NCBI RefSeq assembly: GCF_019656315.1 | Contig: NZ_BPLU01000038.1 | Span: 372,001-436,000, forward strand | DNA from: Flavobacterium sp. UMI-01 | Lineage (GTDB): Bacteria; Bacteroidota; Bacteroidia; Flavobacteriales; Flavobacteriaceae | Direction: 5' to 3' | Length of the DNA stretch: 64,000 nucleotides | Part shown: piece after piece, positions 53,966-63,034 of the stretch | Numbering within the stretch: position 1 is the first letter of the stretch | How the letters are laid out: every line of letters begins with the position of its first letter | Translations under genes and position numbers: made by a program | Notes under the pieces: generated by a model | What the model saw: the letters and a program-made list of their open reading frames with translations, nothing else | The model's database searches: none | Told to the model about the DNA's origin: nothing

Positions 53966-54979
53966 ATGAAATACATTACCATCAAAGACATTGCTAAACA
54001 ATTGAACACTTCAGTTTCTACGGTTTCAAGAGCTTTCAACGACAAAGCCGATATTAATCCTGAAACCAAAGCATTAGTATTAAAAACGGCCAAAGCATTA
54101 GGATACCGTCCTAATCCTATTGCTAAAAAGTTAATGCAACAACGTTCTTTTACTATCGGCATCATTGTTCCTGAGTTTATCAATGCTTTTTTCCCAGAAG
54201 TAATTATAGGTGTGCAAGAAATTTTATTTGAAAAAGGCTATCAGTTGCTCATAACCCAATCCAGTGAATGCTATGAAACCGAATTAAAAAATTGTAAAAC
54301 GCTTGAAGACAGCATGGTCGATGGTTTAATTGTATCCATTTCTAGTGAGACCAAAAACATGGAGTATTATCAGAATTTAATCGATTCTGGTTTTCCAATC
54401 GTTTTATTTAACCGAGTGAATAACCAACTTAATTGTTCTAAAATTGTATTCAATGATTATAAATGGGCTCTTTTTGCTACAGAACATCTAATCCAACAAG
54501 GTTATACCCGAATTGTACATTTAAAAGGAAACGAAAGTATTTCATTAACCAACGAACGCATGAGAGGTTTTATAGATGCGCATCAAAAGCACAAAATACA
54601 TTTTGATAAAAATCAAATTATTCCAACAGGATTTACGTTAGCAGATGGCCAACAAGCCGCACAAAAAATCATTGACTCTGGAAACATTCCTGATGCTATT
54701 TTTGCTGCGAACGATCCAGTAGCTATAGGTGCGATGCAAATTTTCAAAAAAAATGGTTATGCTATTCCAAAGGATATTGCCTTTGTAGGTTTTACAGAAT
54801 CCCAAATGGCTACGATTATCGAACCACAATTAACATCGGTAGCACAACCTGCTAAACAAATTGGGATTGAAGCCGCTAAAATTCTTTTGGAACAAATTGA
54901 AAACGCCGAAGAATTTAAACCCAAAACCATCACCTTAAATGGGGAATTAAATATTAGATCTTCATCGGTTAGAAAATAA
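53966..54979 (+). CDS. LacI family transcription regulator (337 aa)
   Basis: Start set at the ATG 53966, because MKYITIKDIAKQLNTSVSTVSR is the standard LacI helix-turn-helix opening. The 22 codons upstream in frame are hydrophobic leader-like and overlap the operator region. Hinge segment LGYRPNPIAKKL follows, then a periplasmic-binding-protein-like sensor (about 60-330) with TIGIIVPEFINAFFPEVI, DGLIVSIS, IVLFNRV, GFTLADGQQAA and AAKILLEQIENAEE. Divergent from the symporter unit and probably controlling it in response to a cytoplasmic sugar. The gene ends at a strong terminator. Confidence 0.95.
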   Translation: MKYITIKDIAKQLNTSVSTVSRAFNDKADINPETKALVLKTAKALGYRPNPIAKKLMQQRSFTIGIIVPEFINAFFPEVIIGVQEILFEKGYQLLITQSSECYETELKNCKTLEDSMVDGLIVSISSETKNMEYYQNLIDSGFPIVLFNRVNNQLNCSKIVFNDYKWALFATEHLIQQGYTRIVHLKGNESISLTNERMRGFIDAHQKHKIHFDKNQIIPTGFTLADGQQAAQKIIDSGNIPDAIFAANDPVAIGAMQIFKKNGYAIPKDIAFVGFTESQMATIIEPQLTSVAQPAKQIGIEAAKILLEQIENAEEFKPKTITLNGELNIRSSSVRK

Positions 54980-55014
54980 AAGCAGTTATTTCTTTTACAA
55001 AAATAACTGCTTTT
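54978..55014 (+). terminator. Strong intrinsic terminator of the LacI gene, bidirectional
   Basis: AAAAGCAGTTATTT (54978-54991) pairs perfectly with AAATAACTGCTTTT (55001-55014) around a 9-base loop. The stem overlaps the stop codon and is followed by TTTTCTATT on the plus strand. The A-rich left side would also serve the convergent beta-helix gene on the minus strand. Confidence 0.92.
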
Positions 55015-55094
55015 CTATTAGATAAAATAAATACTGTGAACCCTTACTTTCAACAACTTATCGACTGCTGAAAGGAATTAAAAGCTTTTACAAT

Positions 55095-57527
55095 TTATTT
55101 TACTATTTTTTTAACAATACTACCTCCGTCATAACTGATATCCAAAATGTAAACTCCCGCATTTAAGTGCTCTGTATTCAATACTAACTCATTGCTTTTT
55201 TCTAGCTTTTCGGTTGATTTCGAAACTACTTTTCCCAAACTGTCGGTTATTTTTACTGAGATGTTTTGACTTAATAATAGTTCAGGACTTAAAACAACTT
55301 TAATATAATTTGTAAATGGGTTTGGGTAAAGTACTACTTCCTGATTATTTTTAATAACAGATTTAAAAGCTGCCTTTGAAAGCACACTAGTACCCAAAAA
55401 TGTGGCATTCGTAAGAGTAGAGCCTGCATTAAAAACCCTTTCTTTTAATGCTGTTGTCGACCCCTCCCAAGCTCCAATTGCGGGGCTAGTTTGTGTAGTT
55501 ATGCCTGGAATAATGGTTCCTCCAGAATTAAAGTTAGATGCAGGTTTTAATCTTAAATTCCAGTTGGTCGCATCCACATAATGATCAGCAGCATTGGTAA
55601 CAAAACCATTCGTTTGAAGAGAAATATCATAGCCATAGGTAGCTGCAGCTTTAACAGTAAAATTATAAAGATCAGTATCTTTAACAGTGCCTACTGAGCA
55701 TTCTTTACCCGTCATAAAAAGATTGTTTTTAAGATTCATATCGTTAATATCGGCTGTGGATGTTCGGTGCCAAAAACTTATAAGTTTATTATATCCAAAA
55801 CATGTATTGTTAAAAAGGTCCATTTTCTTCGTAATATTTCGGTCTCTAGGCCCAAAATACCCAACCAAATTAATGTTTTGTAAGGTTTCAGGTGTACCAT
55901 CACTTTTTAATCTTACACTGGTATATTCATCATCAATATTATAAATCAGATTATGATGCACAGTGTAATTTTCAACATCTTCTAAATACAAAGCTACCAT
56001 ATATTTTCGGCTACTTTCTATGGGTTCGAAAGCTGGAATCCCTTTCTGATCGTGAATTTTATTCCATGCAATTACTGTTTCATTCATATCCAAAGCAGCT
56101 GTTTTACCTGTACTGGTAAACATAATAGAACCAGCATCTTCTCCCATCGCCATAGCCCCAAAAAAATCATTATCGGTAACATTCATAAATACCGACTCGG
56201 TGGTTCTAATATGAAAACGAGAGGCTTTACCAAAGGTGTTTTTAGTAATTTGCGTATTGTTACCATTGTTTAAAACAGCCACTGTAAACTGTCCCATCCA
56301 ACCGATATCTTCAATATAACAGTTGTTTATAATAGTGTTATCTGATCCTGGTGCGATAATAACTCCACTTCCCCAAGTATGACCTATATAGCAACTTTCA
56401 AAGCTGGTATTATCAGCATTGGTTAATTTAATTCCTTGTTCAAAAACACCATACTCTCTTCGATATTGATAAGGAGACAAATAAGTAAAAGTACAAAAGT
56501 TAAAATTCGTTCCATTGGCATTGGTCAACTCTACTTCACCAACTTTAAAATCAATGTTTTCTACCTTTACATTATTTGCTTGAACTTTGAGTGTAAATTT
56601 TCTTCTTTGAATTTCAAAATTTTTCCCCGTAACAGTACCTCCTTCAGGCTTATAATATATTTTATTTAGATTTTTACGCCAAAACCATTCGCCTTCATAA
56701 TCTAAAACCGAAAAATCCATAATATAGCCAAAACCTTCTGGCTGGCTTACTGCATCGGTTTCTCCCCAAATATTTCCTTGTGTATTGACGGACTTAAAGG
56801 TTACGAGTCTATCGCCAGCTCGAGTTACCTCACCTAAATCTCCGGAGTAAGAGAAAATATTATTTCGTAATTTACCAATAAATCCACGTACAATTGCTTC
56901 GTTTGTAAAAGTAACTTCGGGAAGTTTAGGAGTTCCTCCAAACCATGAAAAAGTTACATTCCCCGTTTGATTGGCACCTGCTGGTTTACTTGCGTTTAAT
57001 AATACTGCAAATCCCGTTTGTTGCTCTCTCGGTTCCATCATTTCACGATTGGAACCCGAAATATAGTTTTTATACGGAGACGTATTGTTTGGAAAACGAG
57101 CTATTTGCATGTCTTGACCATTCACAAATAATTGTGTAAACGGGGTTTCTACCTGACTAGTACTCAAGGCCAATTCAAAAATCCCATCACCATCCGGATC
57201 CGACCAACTTGAATCGCCATACCAATTGGCCCCCGAAATGGTAACATCCTCCCCTGCATTAGCTTTTATGGTAACACCACTAACATTGACAACAACTGTT
57301 TCTCTATACACTCCTGCATGCAGTATAATAACATCATTAGGGCTAACCAAATTGTTTGTGAATAAATAACTAATGGTTAAATAAGGTGCTGATGAAGTAC
57401 CTCTGCCTGTTAAAGCATTTGCACCATTTTTCGCCACATGAATATCTTTTGCGTAGGTAAATAAGGACAATAAGGATAAAGCAAAACAACATAAGTATTG
57501 TTTTTTTTGCGTAATTTTTTTTCTCAT
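55095..57527 (-). CDS. T9SS-secreted right-handed beta-helix protein (810 aa)
   Basis: Signal peptide 1-26. HVAKNGANALTGRGTSSAPY opens a parallel beta-helix, with a beta-sandwich-like insertion holding MQIARFPNN and GEWFWRKNLNKIYYKPEGG, then long helix coils (about 330-640). Residues about 730-810 form a type A Por secretion (T9SS) sorting domain (EVVLYPNPFTNYIKV, AGVYILDIS, KKIVK), so it should be exported to the cell surface or medium. Paralogous to 21522-23507, which lacks that domain. Family resembles GH141-like and other beta-helix glycosidases; activity not assigned. Co-transcribed with the lipoprotein upstream. Confidence 0.8.
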   Translation of the reverse strand: MRKKITQKKQYLCCFALSLLSLFTYAKDIHVAKNGANALTGRGTSSAPYLTISYLFTNNLVSPNDVIILHAGVYRETVVVNVSGVTIKANAGEDVTISGANWYGDSSWSDPDGDGIFELALSTSQVETPFTQLFVNGQDMQIARFPNNTSPYKNYISGSNREMMEPREQQTGFAVLLNASKPAGANQTGNVTFSWFGGTPKLPEVTFTNEAIVRGFIGKLRNNIFSYSGDLGEVTRAGDRLVTFKSVNTQGNIWGETDAVSQPEGFGYIMDFSVLDYEGEWFWRKNLNKIYYKPEGGTVTGKNFEIQRRKFTLKVQANNVKVENIDFKVGEVELTNANGTNFNFCTFTYLSPYQYRREYGVFEQGIKLTNADNTSFESCYIGHTWGSGVIIAPGSDNTIINNCYIEDIGWMGQFTVAVLNNGNNTQITKNTFGKASRFHIRTTESVFMNVTDNDFFGAMAMGEDAGSIMFTSTGKTAALDMNETVIAWNKIHDQKGIPAFEPIESSRKYMVALYLEDVENYTVHHNLIYNIDDEYTSVRLKSDGTPETLQNINLVGYFGPRDRNITKKMDLFNNTCFGYNKLISFWHRTSTADINDMNLKNNLFMTGKECSVGTVKDTDLYNFTVKAAATYGYDISLQTNGFVTNAADHYVDATNWNLRLKPASNFNSGGTIIPGITTQTSPAIGAWEGSTTALKERVFNAGSTLTNATFLGTSVLSKAAFKSVIKNNQEVVLYPNPFTNYIKVVLSPELLLSQNISVKITDSLGKVVSKSTEKLEKSNELVLNTEHLNAGVYILDISYDGGSIVKKIVK

Positions 57528-57676
57528 AATAAGTTTGGTTTTTAAGGTTAGAAATAAAATGTCTCTTTTTATAATTTATTTGGGTTGTTCATCATTTGAA
57601 TTTTGACACAAAACAATTCCTTAATTTTCTTAAGAAATTTAACACATAAAACTCAATATTCAGAAAGAAAAATGGA

Positions 57677-58378
57677 TTATTCACATTTAAGGGCTTCGGT
57701 GCGTTCTTTCGAATTTGTTTGTGCATCAGTATCTGAAATACCCGATGATAAAACAAGTTTATCAAGTTGAAACAAAGAAGACCTTCCTGATATTTTAAGA
57801 GTATATTCACCAGCTGCAGGAAACTTAACTCTCATCCAAGAACTTGTTGTGGGGTTGTGAAGATCTAAAGCTCCACCATATGTAAAATCAACTTTTCCTC
57901 TACTTACAAATTTTTCAAATTTGGTTAGTGTCACATCAATTCCATCTCTTTTGGCTAAACCAATATCTCCTGGAAAATAAATCCAAACATCATTTGATAA
58001 ATCCCCTGCCGCTTCATCGGGTTGTCTCATATACCAACGAACCAAATAGGTAGCCGCTTTATCCACATAAAATTTCACTGAAATTTCACTAGCTGAATTA
58101 GGTGCATTGTAACTGTTGCTTCCGTAATACTCAATATATTTTCCAGCAGAAGCTTTTGCATCTTCTTTTATTCTCCACTGCCCTTTTAAAGCAAAACTCT
58201 CACCTTCAATAATTAAAAGGCCATCCTTGTTCACTATTTGACATTTTTTTTCAGGAACAACAACTACTTCGTCTTCCTTTACAACTTCTTTTACTTCTGG
58301 TAAATCATCATTTGATGCATCGCTACACGACAACATCAAGACTGAAAGTGCTGCCATTAAATAAAAATTGATTTTCAT
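57677..58378 (-). CDS. Carbohydrate-binding lipoprotein, CBM6-like (233 aa)
   Basis: Lipobox LMLSC gives Cys18. A charged linker (25-45) precedes one beta-sandwich domain (about 55-215) with LIIEGESFALKGQWRI, YNAPNSASEISVKFYV, TYLVRWYMRQP and FQLDKLVLS, the layout of CBM6/35-type galactose-binding folds. No catalytic domain is present. Placed immediately upstream of the T9SS beta-helix gene, it probably binds the substrate at the cell surface, perhaps in place of a SusE/F-like protein (inference). Confidence 0.7.
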   Translation of the reverse strand: MKINFYLMAALSVLMLSCSDASNDDLPEVKEVVKEDEVVVVPEKKCQIVNKDGLLIIEGESFALKGQWRIKEDAKASAGKYIEYYGSNSYNAPNSASEISVKFYVDKAATYLVRWYMRQPDEAAGDLSNDVWIYFPGDIGLAKRDGIDVTLTKFEKFVSRGKVDFTYGGALDLHNPTTSSWMRVKFPAAGEYTLKISGRSSLFQLDKLVLSSGISDTDAQTNSKERTEALKCE

Positions 58379-58754
58379 AATTTTAAAAATTTGGTTGGTT
58401 ATTTTTTGGTTGATTAACTTGCATCTTAGGATGCATTTTAACTTTTGTAAATTTAATCCGTAAATCTAATCCTGCCATTTTTATTAGTAAAGCATATGTT
58501 TAAAAAGAAGCACCATATGATTTTTTTGATTTTTCCTCTACTTTATAAAGAAAACAACTTTCTATTCTTATTAAGTTTTATTCCTTTAGGTCTCCCCAAT
58601 AAAACATACTACATTGATTATTAAAAAGTTACAGATACTAAAACTTATTATTTTGAATAGTATCAAATATGAAGACTGTTTGAAGTAAAAAAAGAAACCG
58701 CATTTTTTGGTTTTACTTAAAAAAGCAACAACCTCATCTTCGCTAGCTATAAAT
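58379..58754. other. Intergenic region upstream of the CBM-like lipoprotein
   Basis: AT-rich, with no credible gene. It should contain the promoter of the lipoprotein and beta-helix unit on the minus strand. A small hairpin (GCATC-TTAG-GATGC, 58421-58434) lies in the presumed leader. No match to the palindromes at 40.06 or 53.74 kb, nor to the 26.5/60.2 kb site, was seen. Confidence 0.45.
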
Positions 58755-58787
58755 CAAAAAAGGCTTCGGTTATACAACCAAAGCCTT
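58755..58787 (-). terminator. Intrinsic terminator of the second membrane regulator gene
   Basis: A 12-bp stem with one mismatch (58760-58771 with 58776-58787) has the tetraloop ATAC. On the minus strand the hairpin runs straight into six T. It lies about 120 bases after the stop of the regulator at 58910-60082. Confidence 0.9.
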
Positions 58788-58909
58788 GACTTTTCCTTTT
58801 ATCTATTGTAGCGATTATAAAAACAATAAGTACGATGCTGTCAAGTACTATTATCAAAACTCATCACCTATTTCTGGCTATATTTTTGTTTTGAGTACAA
58901 GTGCTCTCA

Positions 58910-60082
58910 CTACTTAACCTCTTCTAAAGCAACTAACTTACAACTGACTTCCGTACGCTGTAAACCACTCACTTCAAACAATGCGTTAAAATGCCCTTCT
59001 TGGTTATTTAATTGTTTTTGAAAGTTTTTCAACCATTCCTTATCGGTGAATTTGCTCAAGGTAGCCATCACCCCAATATCATTGTTAGACACAAAATAAA
59101 AAGCAGATTTTCCATGACTTAATGAAGTATAAGAAACCATCGCATATTCTATTCTGTTACTCTGATTGAATTGGGTATCATATATTTTTTGGATTCCATT
59201 TTTAGTGTGTTGAAATCCATCTTGGTACAGTCTAAAATCACGGCTATCCTTTAAAAAAAAGTTTTTTGATATATTCATTGTTTTAAATTGTCCAATAAAT
59301 ATAAGATTGACATCACGAATATCTTCGTAATTAAGATTGCTCTCTAATTTTAAATCAAATGTTTGTTGATGTTCTAAAAACCATTCGGATATGTTTTTAA
59401 CACAATAAGGCGCCATTTTGGACATTAACGTATAATCCGTAATCTTTAGGTCTCGAGCCGTTTTAGTAGTATAATCAATCAAATCTTCATTATTGTTGAT
59501 GTCGCCATAAAGAACCGTATGCCAGTTACCATCGGCAAGTTTTTCGTGAACTACATATTGGTCTGAAATCACTACTAAATTCTTCTGATTTGGTTTAAAA
59601 AAAACTTCCCAAAAAGGTGGTGGTTGATTACAATATTGCTTTACGCCCCAAAATACTACCAAAAGAATTATTGTCACCAACACGCCCCAACGGATATATG
59701 AAATAGGAACACGAATCACCCGCTCCCGAGACAACTGCTCTTTTGCGACTGTTTCTCTCCAAATAAAATCCAGATTATACTGTCCTTTACTAATCGTAAA
59801 TATAAGAAGTTCAGAGGCTCCTTCTTTTTGATAGTACTCGGCTAATTTTTTCCGCAAGTTGTACATATGAGAACGTACTGTACCATCATTTTTATCGTAG
59901 TTGTAGTTTTTTTGAAAAAGGTCGGCACCAATAGTAAACTCCTTAACTTCTTCGTTTTTTAAAGCCTTTTCAACCAAGTAGGCCAACAATCTACTATACA
60001 CAGACGAATTAATAAACAATGGATGTTTACTCATTCGCTGAAGGGCTTCTTGTACTACAATTGGATCTATACCTTTACTCAT
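58910..60082 (-). CDS. Membrane-anchored winged-helix-like transcription regulator (390 aa)
   Basis: Paralogue of 26592-27737 with the same layout. A cytoplasmic DNA-binding-like domain (1-108) contains VRSHMYNLRKKLAEYYQKEG and FTISKGQYNL. One membrane helix follows (about 127-147), then a periplasmic domain of about 240 residues. Both periplasmic domains share a PP-W--F start, a central F-L---N region and the ending F-FVS-NDIGVMATL-KF. No enzymatic motif or known ligand-binding family was recognised. Divergent from GH3, with a shared 27-bp site between them. Probable sensor-activator for the GH3/GH30 genes. Confidence 0.75.
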   Translation of the reverse strand: MSKGIDPIVVQEALQRMSKHPLFINSSVYSRLLAYLVEKALKNEEVKEFTIGADLFQKNYNYDKNDGTVRSHMYNLRKKLAEYYQKEGASELLIFTISKGQYNLDFIWRETVAKEQLSRERVIRVPISYIRWGVLVTIILLVVFWGVKQYCNQPPPFWEVFFKPNQKNLVVISDQYVVHEKLADGNWHTVLYGDINNNEDLIDYTTKTARDLKITDYTLMSKMAPYCVKNISEWFLEHQQTFDLKLESNLNYEDIRDVNLIFIGQFKTMNISKNFFLKDSRDFRLYQDGFQHTKNGIQKIYDTQFNQSNRIEYAMVSYTSLSHGKSAFYFVSNNDIGVMATLSKFTDKEWLKNFQKQLNNQEGHFNALFEVSGLQRTEVSCKLVALEEVK

Positions 60083-60470
60083 GTAACCAAAATTAAAGCT
60101 TTTTTACAGAAAACAAAGAAAAGCAAAATAACAAATACAAATGATTAAATAACAACAACTTAATACCTATTTTAACCGTTAAAGCTACAGTGATAGCAAC
60201 CGTTTTTAGGCTAATTTGACACTTAAAGGCGACTAAAAACGCTAAACTTGTTCTGTGAAAATAAAACCAACCAAATAAACCAAAAAAACATATGCCTAAC
60301 TTCTCTCTGTTTGGGATACACCACAATTCGTGTAAATCAACCCGCTTCCTTTTTAGTACCAAAAAATAAATGGACTGCATCGCTTTTCTTTTGAAATAGA
60401 TTAAAATCGAAAAGTCCCTTATTCCAACAGCTTAAAAACTCAACAACTTAAATAATTTTTATAAAGCAAT
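60083..60470. other. Divergent intergenic region between regulator and GH3
   Basis: About 390 bases with no convincing gene. It must hold promoters for both directions. The regulatory site at 60171-60197 lies about 90 bases before the regulator start and 275 bases before GH3. A further partial repeat, AACCGTT, follows at 60198-60204. Nothing else was recognised. Confidence 0.5.
60171..60197. promoter_or_regulatory. Candidate regulator site shared with 26526-26552
   Basis: TTTAACCGTTA, then 4 bases, then TACAGT, ending in AGC, identical in 22 of 27 positions to the minus strand of the site at 26526-26552. The first 11 bases match exactly. Both copies sit between a regulator of the same family and a divergent glycosidase gene, the pattern expected of an autoregulated operator. 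Confidence 0.55.
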
Positions 60471-63029
60471 ATGAAACAATTAAATAAAATTGCCCTTACA
60501 GCCTTCCTGTTCGTTCATTGTTTGAATGCGCAAACTTGGAAAAATCCCAATGCGCCAGTAAATGATCGTGTAAAAGACTTATTGTCAAAAATGACTCTTG
60601 AAGAAAAAATTAGTCAATGTAGCTCAGATATTCCTGCCATAGAACGTTTAGGAATCCCTTCTTATATGTGGTACGCCGAAGCCTTACACGGTGTTATAGC
60701 TTGGAAATGCACCTCGTTTCCACAAAATATTGCCATGGGAGCTACTTGGAATCCTAACTTAATGTTTGATGTGGCAACAGCCATTTCAAATGAGGCACGT
60801 GCTTTAAAAAATAGTGGTCAAAAAGAAGTGATGATGTTCTCCCCTACGATTAATATGGCTCGTGATCCACGCTGGGGACGTAACGAAGAATGTTATAGTG
60901 AGGACCCTTTTATGATGTCTGAAATGGCACGAATGTATGTCCGAGGCATGCAAGGAAATGATAAAAAATACCTAAAAACTGTTTGTACTGTAAAGCATTA
61001 TATTGCAAATAATGTCGAAAATCGTAGAGAATCCATCCAATCGAATATAAACGAAAAAGATTTACGCGAATATTATATGCCAGCGTATCGCACCTGTGTG
61101 GCTGATGAAGAAGCAGGTGGTATCATGTCGGCACTCAATGGATTAAACGGGATTCCTAGTTCAGGGCATAACTGGCTACTCAATGATGTTTTACGCAAAG
61201 AATGGGGCTTTGAAGGTTATGTAGTAGCCGATTGGAATGCGGCCTCAGGTATGTATAAAAATCAAAAATATGCCAAATCGTATCCTGAAGCGGCCGCACT
61301 AGCCATCAAAGCGACCTGTGACCAAGAATGTTTCCGTCCTAAAGCTTCGCCAATGGTCAAAAACCTTAAACCAGCCATTGAGCAAGGATTACTAACGGAA
61401 GCCGAATTAGATCAGTCTGTGGCACGATTGTTACGTTTGCGTTTCTTGACAGGCGATTTTGATAAACCCGAAGCCAATCCATGGCATAAAATACCACAAG
61501 CCGTTCTTGAAAGTGATGCCCACAAAAAACTAGCATTGAAAGCAGCTGAACAATCCATTGTATTATTAAAAAATGAGGGTATTCTGCCGCTAAAAAAAGA
61601 TTTAAAATCAATCGCAGTTCTAGGACCATTTGCTAATCGTTGCTGGATGGGAATTTATTCAGGCTTCCCTCAGAGTAAAGTAAGTCCGTTACAGGGAATC
61701 AAGAAATATACTCAGGCAACTGTCAACTATGCTGAAGGTTGCGATGTAATTGCGCCTTTGGACGAACAAAAAATCAAAGAAGCTGTAGAAGCGGCCAAAA
61801 AATCAGAAGTAGCCTTACTTTTTGTTGGAAACGATGAAAAAACAGCTACTGAAAATAAAGACCGTCAATCGTTAAGTTTACCTGGAGCACAACAAAAATT
61901 GATTGAAGAGGTTTTAAAAGTTAACAAAAATACGGTAGTAATTATGATTCCGAGCGGTGCAACTACCCTTGGAAATGCACAAAAAGAACTACCTGGAATT
62001 ATTTGTGCTTGGCCTAACGGACAAGAACAAGGAAATGCTATTGCTCACGTACTTTGGGGAGAATACAACCCAGGTGGGAAACTAAATTCTACTTGGTATG
62101 CCTCTGACAATGACTTACCTGATATGCATGATTACAATATCAAAAATGGTCGAACCTATATGTATTTTAAAGGCAAACCATTGTATCCTTTTGGCTATGG
62201 TTTGAGCTATACTAGCTTCCAATTCAAAAATTTAAAATTAGATAAAAAAGCCTTAAAAAGTGCCGAAAATCTATCTGTTTCCGTACAAGTGACTAATACC
62301 GGAAAAGTGGATGGCGACGAAGTAGTGCAATTGTACATACGAGATTTAAACACAGCTAATGAGGCTCCTGCAAAAGCTTTAAAAGGATTTGAGCGTATTC
62401 ATTTAAAAAAGGGAGAAACAAAAACAGTCCAACTTAGCGTTCCTTATCAAGCCTTTAGCTATTATAATGTAGCGCATCAGCGTTTTGAAGTAAAAAATGG
62501 TAGCTTTGAAATCTTGGTTGGTAATTCTTCAGACAACCTACTGGTAAAAGAAACAATCCAACTCAAATCAGGGACAATTCCTGTTATTAATGTCAAAAAC
62601 AAATCGGCTTATTTTAATCCAAACGACCCGAATCGTTCTAAAAATTGGGATGCAATTTATGAAGACAAATCATTTTTAGGAAACAACGAAGCGACAACCA
62701 AAGAAGAAAAAGGAATCGAGTTCAAAACCACTTTTACTGACCCTGGTTTTTATGTAAATACTTGGGATGCTGTAGTTAATTTAAAACTCAAAACTGACGA
62801 AGCTATTTTTAAACTGTCCATGCTTGACAATGAAATTGATACTTATAAAGTCAGTAAAGGAAATGATGAAGTACAAACTTTATCAGTAAAAATTCCTATT
62901 CCACCTGAATATGGTAAAGAGGTGATTCTAAAAGCGATTCCGTTAAAAGGAAAAATAGCTATTGAGTCTATCAAAATCATACCTCCGGGGAATGTAAAAC
63001 CTTATCTTATATACCCAAAAAACCAATAA
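60471..63029 (+). CDS. GH3 beta-glycosidase (852 aa)
   Basis: Secreted exo-beta-glycosidase (signal peptide 1-20). The first barrel domain begins MTLEEKISQC and has WYAEALHGV, RDPRWGRNEECYSEDP, KHYIANN (K175, H176) and the nucleophile D254 in VVADWNAASG. The alpha/beta sandwich domain (about 365-570) follows, then an Fn3-like domain (about 620-705). The C-terminal 140 residues (about 712-852) form an extra beta-rich domain not seen in most GH3 proteins. The RDPRWGRNEE branch includes beta-xylosidases and beta-glucosidases. Five bases separate it from GH30. Confidence 0.92.
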   Translation: MKQLNKIALTAFLFVHCLNAQTWKNPNAPVNDRVKDLLSKMTLEEKISQCSSDIPAIERLGIPSYMWYAEALHGVIAWKCTSFPQNIAMGATWNPNLMFDVATAISNEARALKNSGQKEVMMFSPTINMARDPRWGRNEECYSEDPFMMSEMARMYVRGMQGNDKKYLKTVCTVKHYIANNVENRRESIQSNINEKDLREYYMPAYRTCVADEEAGGIMSALNGLNGIPSSGHNWLLNDVLRKEWGFEGYVVADWNAASGMYKNQKYAKSYPEAAALAIKATCDQECFRPKASPMVKNLKPAIEQGLLTEAELDQSVARLLRLRFLTGDFDKPEANPWHKIPQAVLESDAHKKLALKAAEQSIVLLKNEGILPLKKDLKSIAVLGPFANRCWMGIYSGFPQSKVSPLQGIKKYTQATVNYAEGCDVIAPLDEQKIKEAVEAAKKSEVALLFVGNDEKTATENKDRQSLSLPGAQQKLIEEVLKVNKNTVVIMIPSGATTLGNAQKELPGIICAWPNGQEQGNAIAHVLWGEYNPGGKLNSTWYASDNDLPDMHDYNIKNGRTYMYFKGKPLYPFGYGLSYTSFQFKNLKLDKKALKSAENLSVSVQVTNTGKVDGDEVVQLYIRDLNTANEAPAKALKGFERIHLKKGETKTVQLSVPYQAFSYYNVAHQRFEVKNGSFEILVGNSSDNLLVKETIQLKSGTIPVINVKNKSAYFNPNDPNRSKNWDAIYEDKSFLGNNEATTKEEKGIEFKTTFTDPGFYVNTWDAVVNLKLKTDEAIFKLSMLDNEIDTYKVSKGNDEVQTLSVKIPIPPEYGKEVILKAIPLKGKIAIESIKIIPPGNVKPYLIYPKNQ

Positions 63030-63034
63030 GAATC

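Noticed and set aside
57592..57810. 72-aa frame overlapping the end of the CBM-like lipoprotein
   Set aside because: Overlaps a supported gene in another frame on the same strand and shows no motif.
58421..58434. Small hairpin as a terminator
   Set aside because: Only 5 bp of stem, with no gene ending upstream of it in the matching direction.
60093..60380. 95-aa minus-strand frame upstream of the regulator
   Set aside because: Composition is low-complexity hydrophobic, it covers the divergent promoter region and the candidate operator, and no family was recognised.
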